From Nilaparvata lugens (taxonomy: Eukaryota; Arthropoda; Insecta; Hemiptera; Delphacidae): DNA of 64,000 bases. Location of the stretch: the NCBI RefSeq assembly GCF_014356525.2, contig NC_052511.1, positions 47,988,182 through 48,052,181 of the forward strand, read 5' to 3'. The notes under the pieces are model-generated. The model saw nothing but the letters and a program-made list of their open reading frames with translations, made no database searches and was not told the origin of the DNA. The translations under genes were made by a program, and so were the position numbers. This document shows positions 57,695 to 64,000 of this stretch, piece by piece (the first letter of the stretch is position 1; each line of letters begins with the position of its first letter).

Positions 57695-58130
57695 AACAAA
57701 GGCAGATCTTTGAATATTCTAGAGGCTTTAGAAATAACAAGAGTAATTAAGGAAAATTCCCAGAATAGTTTAATGACCAGATTCATTTCAACCAATACAA
57801 CACTACGAATTTAGTTTATCATAAATTGTAAGCGTACATTAGTCAATAGTTTTTTCCATTTACATATCTGTTTTATTATCTTTCACACTTGTGTTCTTAG
57901 TTCTTATTTTGTACTGAAAGTAAATTTTATTATCATGGCGGTTCTGTTGCTTAAGCCGCCATTTTGTCACAACGTTGAGTGGGAGGAGACTGTCTAGCTA
58001 GGTCAATGGCAGGCGTTCATACCCTCGACCAATAGCAGTACTCGCCTACTAGTATAAATTCTGCTGCTCTTGTATTTAGTTTTAGTTTATCAGTGGTTTT
58101 TTTTAAATTTCTTAGTCTTTTTCATTCAAT
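57695..58130 (+). mobile_element. One-armed copy of the palindromic retroelement
   Basis: Starts at AAAGGCAGATCTTTGAATAT, the centre of the 35201-36248 palindrome. It carries only the right arm (TATAAATTCTGCTGCTCTTG, CTTAGTCTTTTTCATTCAAT), with the motif region deleted as in that arm. Confidence 0.7.
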
Positions 58131-58299
58131 AAAATTCAGTATTTCAAACACCATCATATGAGAACCACAAGAAAAAATTTTAAGAAAGACTTTAGAAATT
58201 ATTAAATAGTGACCCTTCCTGAGTAGTTGTGATGGATATATTGCAGAAGTTATCCATACTGAATTTAAAAATTAAATAATCTACAGAATCTTCCCAGGT

Positions 58300-58425
58300 T
58301 GACAAATAATTTTTGAATAGTAGCGCTCATCGAATTTCCTTTACCTTGTTGTCAATATTTGCAGTAGCAGAAGTCTTCGGGGTGAATTACAGCATTTAAT
58401 TTGGTTTTTCCTTCAATAACAATTA
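58300..58425 (+). repeat. Foldback MITE, single arm
   Basis: TGACAAATAATTTTTGAATA to GGTGAATTACAGCATTTAAT, the right arm of the 296-592 family. Confidence 0.7.
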
Positions 58426-58597
58426 AGATTAAATAATTCTTCCAACCACGGATTTTATTTAAAATCGAGATACAGGTCTCGGTTGTTACACCATTGTCAA
58501 TTTCTGGTAAACTAGAACAACAAGAGGAATATATCTCTGTGGATAAACAAGTGTCGATGCACTAAATTTTTGCCAATTCCACGTCAGTATGATTATA
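58426..58597. repeat. Short fragment with a diverged hammerhead-like motif
   Basis: On the minus strand about 58470-58505 reads AAATTGACAATGGTGTAACA then ACCGAGACC. This is the motif of the palindromic retroelements with GAAA changed to GAGA. Confidence 0.45.
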
Positions 58598-58819
58598 TAT
58601 AGTGAGGTCCACGTTATAATGGCAGTGGATAAAGATAGAACAACAGCGTTGCCTGTTCTCTGCCTTAATTAATTACATTTCTACACTGTAAAAACAGATT
58701 TGGCATCGTTGCGAAGCTAGAAAACGATAACACTATCTGCTTTGTGGAATGAATGATAGACAAGGACAGCAACATCAAAGTTAATCAAATACTGTCATTA
58801 TAACGTGGACCACACTATA
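58598..58819. mobile_element. Mariner-type MITE, 222 bp
   Basis: Ends TATAGTGAGGTCCACGTTAT and inverted CATTATAACGTGGACCACAC then TATA. Confidence 0.85.
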
Positions 58820-58901
58820 GGAGATAATATGGTCCAATGCAAACTGGAGTGGCGCTTCGCCTCGCCTCTTCTGTATATTCTCTTCATTCTTTTATACAAT
58901 A

Positions 58902-59545
58902 CTAGCAGTAAGGCTCGCTTCGCTCGCCATATCCGTCTAGACAGGGGGCTCCGCCCCCTGAACCCCCGACTGGATTGTCCGAGAATGAGATCAGCAGGCT
59001 CGCTTCGCTCGCCTGCATTTTTCATTTGAGCATTTTTATCATATGTTAGGACGATCCGGTCGGGGGTCCAGACTAAACGTCTGGCTAAACGGATATGGCG
59101 AGCGAAGCGAGCCTGACGGCTAGTAATATAATATTCCAGGTTGAAGTAGCAGTGCCCAATCAATTTTTCCGCGATAAATGCATTTAAATCTTCAACTTGG
59201 TGCCAACCTAACAAAGTCAACCAACCTAATGCCAACCTGACAAAATTTTTAATTTAGTTACCAGAACAACTGTTTCGAAGAGGTACTCTCTTTAGATTAT
59301 AGTTCTATATTAACATATGGTATGGACATTTCAATTATAATTTTAAGATATTGGAATAAGAAGAATATACATGCTAAAAGAACTTTATACCCTTAAAAAC
59401 CACCCTTAGAGTTAAAATATCACCAAAAGATTTCTTAGTGCGCCTCTAAAGGGCCAACTGAACATACCTACCAAATTTGAACGTTTTGGGTCCGGTAGAT
59501 TTTTAGTTCTGCGAGTGAGTGAGTGAGTGAGTGAGTCAGTCAGTA
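58902..59545. mobile_element. Helitron-like foldback element with tail, copy 3
   Basis: Foldback 58902-59126 and a tail ending (GAGT)n, as at 8341-9033. A minus-strand open frame at 58798-59235 runs through the palindrome and is not a gene. Confidence 0.65.
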
Positions 59546-59819
59546 AGTATACAATAAGTACATCATCGAAATCATAAATTAATTTTAGCATTAAAACTAA
59601 TGTTTATATTATGAATGTTATAAAATTCAGCGCCGCGTCACCGCCACGTTTGTACCACGTCACCACAGATATAATAAGCATGAGCTGATGAGAAGCGGAA
59701 TACGCGTGTTCGTGGCACATAAGTCTGTAGGCACCTTTAGATACCCAAAACGAATCCAGTTGCGGTGGTTTTTGGGGAGATAATTCGACTTTGAATCGAC
59801 TCATAATACTATTGTTATA

Positions 59820-61215
59820 CAGGTGATATAAAATATATTATAATATGAAACGGTAATTAGTGGGAGTAGCTGGGAGGAAACGTTCAGTAACGCGAACAAT
59901 AATTTAAAAATAGTTCAGAAATGGCTTAAGGATCATGTTCTCACCCTCAATACTGAACCTTTCATAACCTTCATAACCTTTCATAACCTTTTCACCTAAT
60001 ATTACCGGACAACCACCAATAACTATGAATTTGAATATGAATGCAAACTGTATAAACATGGTAAATGAGGGACAGGAGATAAAAACACTGGAAAGAGTAC
60101 AAACTATGAAATACTTAGGAATAGTAGTTGACCAGCACCTTAAGTGGAACAAACACATAGAATATTTATGCTCGAAGTTAAAGTATTTGATCCATATCGT
60201 CTACAACATAAATAGAATAAAAAATATAGATATCACTGGGAAAATTTATTTCGCATATGCACATTCATTATTCCAATATATTATAGAGGTGTGGGGTGCT
60301 GCTTTCTATTCTTATGTAAAAAAGCTTTTTATCTTACAAAAGCACATGATTAGAGCGGCCCTGGGAAGACCTCGAATTTACTCAAGTAGAGAAATTTTCC
60401 TAGAATTAAGGTTCCAACTCTGGGACAGACTTACATTGAAAGTGTAATTCTGTACTTGAATAAACATAACCATTTATTTACCACTCACACAACTCCCTAC
60501 AAAATCGAGCAAATAACACAAATAGATTTAATATACACTTCACAAAACTCACTATATGCAGACATCAACTTCCGTACTATTGTAATTACTTAATCAACAA
60601 AATACCAATCGGCTTTGTTTACAGAAATATAACCAAATCATTACTCTCAGATATACAGAGTTGGGTTGATAGGAACATTTTCTTTAGGCTGACTTAGACC
60701 TGAAAACTAAGTTTTGTTTCAGTTGGACGACCGTTACCATGTCTCTGATTTTGCTTTTTTGTCATATTCATAATGATCGAATAGCTTGGATCTTCATCAT
60801 CTCTTTTGTTGCCTTTCTCAGTACCGAGAAATCTTTTGTCACCATTTATTTCCATCTAACAATTTCACATCTGCATCTATTGCTGATTTTCTTCCTTTTT
60901 ATTTTTTCTTCTTTCGTTCGCCTTTTCTTTTAATCTATTAAGCGTTAGCCTACATGGAAAGTTATAGTTTTTCCTCTTCAATATCTTTCTTCTCTGAGCT
61001 TGCTTACTGATAGGATTTTTCTAGTAGTATTATATTATTATTCTTCATATATATAAATAGATATACTTAGTATATTTTATTTTAGGCTACTTCTTGTACT
61101 GTTACTCATTCCCCACACACAGATCCGTCTATGTGGGGAAAATATTCACAAATCTGTTTTTAGATATGTGTCTATGTATCTTGTGCTTTGTATTGTGAAT
61201 TGAATAAATTGTCTT
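59820..61215 (+). mobile_element. 5'-truncated LINE (post-RT region and 3' UTR)
   Basis: About 59897 onward reads NNNLKIVQKWLKDHVLTLNT in one frame. 60025-60447 gives IKTLERVQTMKYLGIVVDQH, LKWNKHIEYLCSKLKYLIHI and YAHSLFQYIIEVWGAAF. This is the YLG...D..L.W..HI segment after the RT of jockey-type LINEs. The 3' part ends GTGAATTGAATAAATTGTCT. About 60450-61200 is UTR-like and non-coding. Confidence 0.8.
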
Positions 61216-61489
61216 ATTACGGGTTGTCTTATTATTACGGGTAATATTCAGGGAATTTTTTCTAATAAATTACATTCCATCCCACTTCGAATAGCATCCA
61301 CCTCTCTCTTGAACAAGAAGTATCAAGAGCATTAAACACAGTTTAATACTGCAGTAGCGTACTTCAAAACATCAGATCTTTGGCAGAGATATAAGTGAGA
61401 AATCATAATAATTAATGGACTGCATTCTGTCTAGCTGGCTCTTGGATTCGGTGATATTTGCGGTACCAGACGCTCTCCCACTCACACTC

Positions 61490-61606
61490 GCTTCTTCTTC
61501 TTTTTATTATTCTTTTCCATCTTCTTCTTCTTCTTCTTCTTCTTCTTCTTTTCTTCTTCTTCTTCTTCTTCTTCTTCTTCTTCTTCTTCTTCTTCTTCTT
61601 CTTCCC
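61490..61606. repeat. (TTC)n microsatellite
   Basis: Near-pure CTT triplets. Open frames on both strands are artefacts. Confidence 0.95.
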
Positions 61607-61910
61607 TTCTCCTTCTATCATTTTGCAAATATATCGGTAGTCGTTGCCAAATTTCTTTTTGTTGAGAGCGGGAAGGGGTAGTAAGAGACAGAGGTGATCG
61701 AAGAGATAGTCTTGCCAACTGACCGCAAGTAAAAAAAAAAAACGTTTTGTGTCTTCTAGTCAAAATAATGAAATGTATAATATTGCGCTCCCCAAATAGA
61801 ACCTCAGTGCGTCCAAATCAAACACTATTTGTGTTTTAAGCTGTCTTTTAAGTGAGAAGCGTTTGTTCTGTAATATTGATATTTTGTGTCTCGCACACAC
61901 ACACACCACA

Positions 61911-61978
<68 letters not shown>

Positions 61979-62035
61979 CGATTTTTGTTCGTACGGTATT
62001 TTGCCGTCATTTTAAATTCTATTAGATTGAACAAA

Positions 62036-63213
62036 GAATTGTGCATGCCCTCAACTAAAAAATGAAAAATCTATAAAGTATCTGGGCATCATGGTTGATT
62101 GTAACCTTAAGTGGGAGCCTCATATAGAATTTATTTATAAACGCTTGAAATTTATTACCTTTATCTTTTATAAAGTCCGTAAAATATTAGACATTAAATT
62201 ACTTAGGGTCCTTTACTTTGACTATGTTCAATCGGTGCTGCAATATGGGTTAGTGATATGGGGAGGAGCGTATGATGTTTTCATGAATAAAATTTTTACA
62301 TTTCAAAAAATGATAATAAAAGCAATTCTAAATAAGCCAAGGGCTTTTTCTAGTAGTGAAACATTTGCCGAATTTAAAGTGATGACAGTACGTCAAATTT
62401 ATGTAAAGAAACTTCTCTACTATGCATGGATGAGGAAGGATGAATTTACAGTGAATAATAACGTTTCTATGTATAACCTGAGAGTTAGGTACATCTCATA
62501 ACATTTATAATATTAACTATTCAGATTTGACAATAGTGCGAAGACAATTGGAGTATCTTAGCTCGAAAATAATAAATATCATGCCAAATGCATTGTCAGA
62601 ATATCTTTCTAATAGGGGTACACAGAGGATGGAACAGATAAATGAGTGGGTGATACAAAAATTTTTCTTCGACATCAGTCAAATATTATAATTACTAGTA
62701 ATTTATTGTTAACTTCGATTTTTTGTAGCTTTGATTATTAGCATAGAAAAACAATAGCGTAAGTAGATATCCCATGGTATAGGGCGTTTACGTCGCAACT
62801 TTTACTGTTATCTCAAGCCGATAGTCCACGTATTTCTTTCCCAAAAAGCTGTGTGACGCTGGTAGTCTCTCATATTGTGCCGTTCATACACTCTCACTCG
62901 GCCAAAACAGTAAAAATCTACAATAAACGATAGTAATCGACTTGAGATAACAGTAAAAGTTGCGACATAAACACCCTATACCATGGTATATCTATGCTAT
63001 TGTTTCTCTATGTTATTAGTAAATAAATTTTTATATTGTCTAAACAGCTGATACTCTCACTCAGCGGTCAGGGTTTTGCCCTTGCTGGGTGGTGCCATGT
63101 AATTTTAATTTATTTGTAAAATAGCATAATATTATAATCTAGAATATTTCTTTTGTAAGATTTTTATTTTGTATTTTGTTTTTATGGGCAATAAAGATGT
63201 TTTAAAAAAAACA
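62036..63213 (+). mobile_element. 5'-truncated LINE inserted in a MITE
   Basis: Open from KSIKYLGIMVDCNLKWEPHI, then FYKVRKILDIKLLRVLYFDY and QSVLQYGLVIWGGAYDVFM to RQIYVKKLLYYAWM. It continues after a frameshift with RRQLEYLSSKIINIMPNALS. The 3' end GGGCAATAAAGATGTTTT then A8 marks the retroposed terminus. The 3' UTR carries the MITE at 62742-63012. Confidence 0.85.
62742..63012. mobile_element. MITE, 271 bp, 7-bp target duplication, nested in LINE
   Basis: TTATTAG flanks both sides (62735-62741 and 63013-63019). Ends CATAGAAAAACAATAGCGTA and inverted ATGCTATTGTTTCTCTATG. Sister of 40075-40339. Confidence 0.88.
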
Positions 63214-63329
63214 GGTGATTTAAAACAGATGATGTTTGTCAAGTTACGTTTAATGTAATAGAATTCATAAGGACGGCAAAAGATCGTACGACCAAAAATC
63301 TATGTGTGTGGGCGGGGCTTAAGCCGTCT

Positions 63330-63620
63330 TTTCAAATGAAATTATCAAAAACTAGCAGATAACTCATGCTCCGCAAGGGTTGGATTAGAAACTTGATAAA
63401 CTGAAAACTTGACGTACTGAAATCTAAAAGAATTTAGAATAGGCCTGTAACCATCCTCGGTAAATTGAGAATATGCTCAATATCCTATATGTGAATATGC
63501 TATAAATATCCTCGGTGGATATGCAAAATTTCAAGTTAAGTCAGTTGAGTAGTTGAGAGGTTGAGATGTGATGATGCGACATTTGTGAATTTCCCATCCC
63601 GTACGTGTATAAGCCAACAA
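63330..63620 (+). repeat. Helitron-like fragment shared with 42225-42430
   Basis: AACTCATGCTCCGCAAGGGT, AACTTGACGTACTGAAAT, CAGTTGAGTAGTTGAGAGGT. Ends not defined. 63621-64000 is AT-rich with nothing recognised. Confidence 0.5.
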
Positions 63621-64000
63621 TTTTCTTTTTCAAAATCAATATATTAGGAGCTTTTGCAATGTAGTAGTATTTCGATTTTTTCCAAGAGGACTAATCTATC
63701 TGATTAACCTGTAATCTGAATAAAAATCCGAATGATGTACGGGTTTTTGCCTGTGAACCAGTTGAAGAATAGAAGTTTATATGCTGAATTCATAAAATCA
63801 ATATTTATATAAATTTACTAATTAAATCATAATTAATAATTTAATTGATTAATTTTGTTTTGAATTAAATATGAAACTAAATAAAAAAAATAAGTCCAAC
63901 TTGCATATAACCTCGGTCCCCGATCATTGCCAAACCATAGAGTAAATATATTATTAATCTATGATAATCCTAGATTATTTGATTTTGTCCAAACCTATCT

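Larger units (their letters stand above)
61895..63320. mobile_element. (CA)n plus TTTTGCCG-family MITE, split by a LINE
   Basis: The left half 61895-62035 is (CA)n, then CATCGATTTTTGTTCGTACG and GGTATTTTGCCGTC. The right half 63214-63320 is the mirror arm, GAATTCATAAGGACGGCAAA then AGATCGTACGACC. The intact form is at 29047-29208. Confidence 0.75.

Noticed and set aside
58798..59235. 145-codon basic protein on the minus strand
   Set aside because: The frame crosses a palindromic mobile element present three times in the window.

Overview
The window is repeat-dense, AT-rich animal nuclear DNA. Spliced exons with GT-AG borders, tRNA-derived SINEs, non-LTR retrotransposons, Helitron-like, mariner-, hAT- and Harbinger-like elements and long introns all point to an insect. 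The overall repeat vocabulary looks like a plant-sucking hemipteran, perhaps a planthopper; that identification is inference and no species is claimed. Two 100-base runs of N (5422-5521 and 34607-34706) are assembly gaps of unknown true size. Several coding segments show single-base indels of the kind left by noisy long-read assembly.

Two host genes are recognisable, both on the minus strand. At the left edge lie two consecutive exons of a sorting nexin 8-like gene (24-144 and 2975-3141). They carry the start of the PX domain up to its phosphoinositide-binding motif, and the gene continues off the left edge. From 18853 to 57357 lies the 3' two thirds of an M1-family zinc aminopeptidase (aminopeptidase N-like). 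Nine exons are placed by splice sites and matching phases: 57052-57357, 34707-34788 (cut by a gap), 31993-32197, 27365-27642, 24925-25115, 22786-22953, 20750-20896, 20037-20109 and 18853-19328. N-terminal exons lie beyond 64000. The exons for the rest of the catalytic domain are missing, most likely inside the second gap. The last exon has an unusual Thr/Ser-rich then Asp/Glu-rich tail and an internal frameshift.

Almost everything else is mobile DNA. 9034-17118 is a non-autonomous LTR retrotransposon with 1.8-kb LTRs, a broken gag-like ORF, an Arg-rich ORF and no pol. 34836-37385 is a Harbinger-like element whose HARBI1-like first exon is split by a 1-kb palindromic retroelement with a 12-bp target duplication. 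37507-40600 is a 3.1-kb hAT-type element with perfect 16-bp TIRs and an 8-bp target duplication but no transposase; it carries a 1.4-kb inverted repeat. 50385-53450, 59820-61215 and 62036-63213 are 5'-truncated LINEs. Many MITEs are nested inside one another (21046-22607, 22981-23931, 32562-33460, 61895-63320), so relative insertion order can be read directly.

The most unusual item is the palindromic, A-tailed retroelement family at 3178, 34206, 35201, 36478 and 57695. It has long target duplications and 5'-truncated copies, and it carries a conserved degenerate hammerhead-ribozyme-like motif. No prokaryotic genes, CRISPR arrays or complete autonomous transposons were seen.
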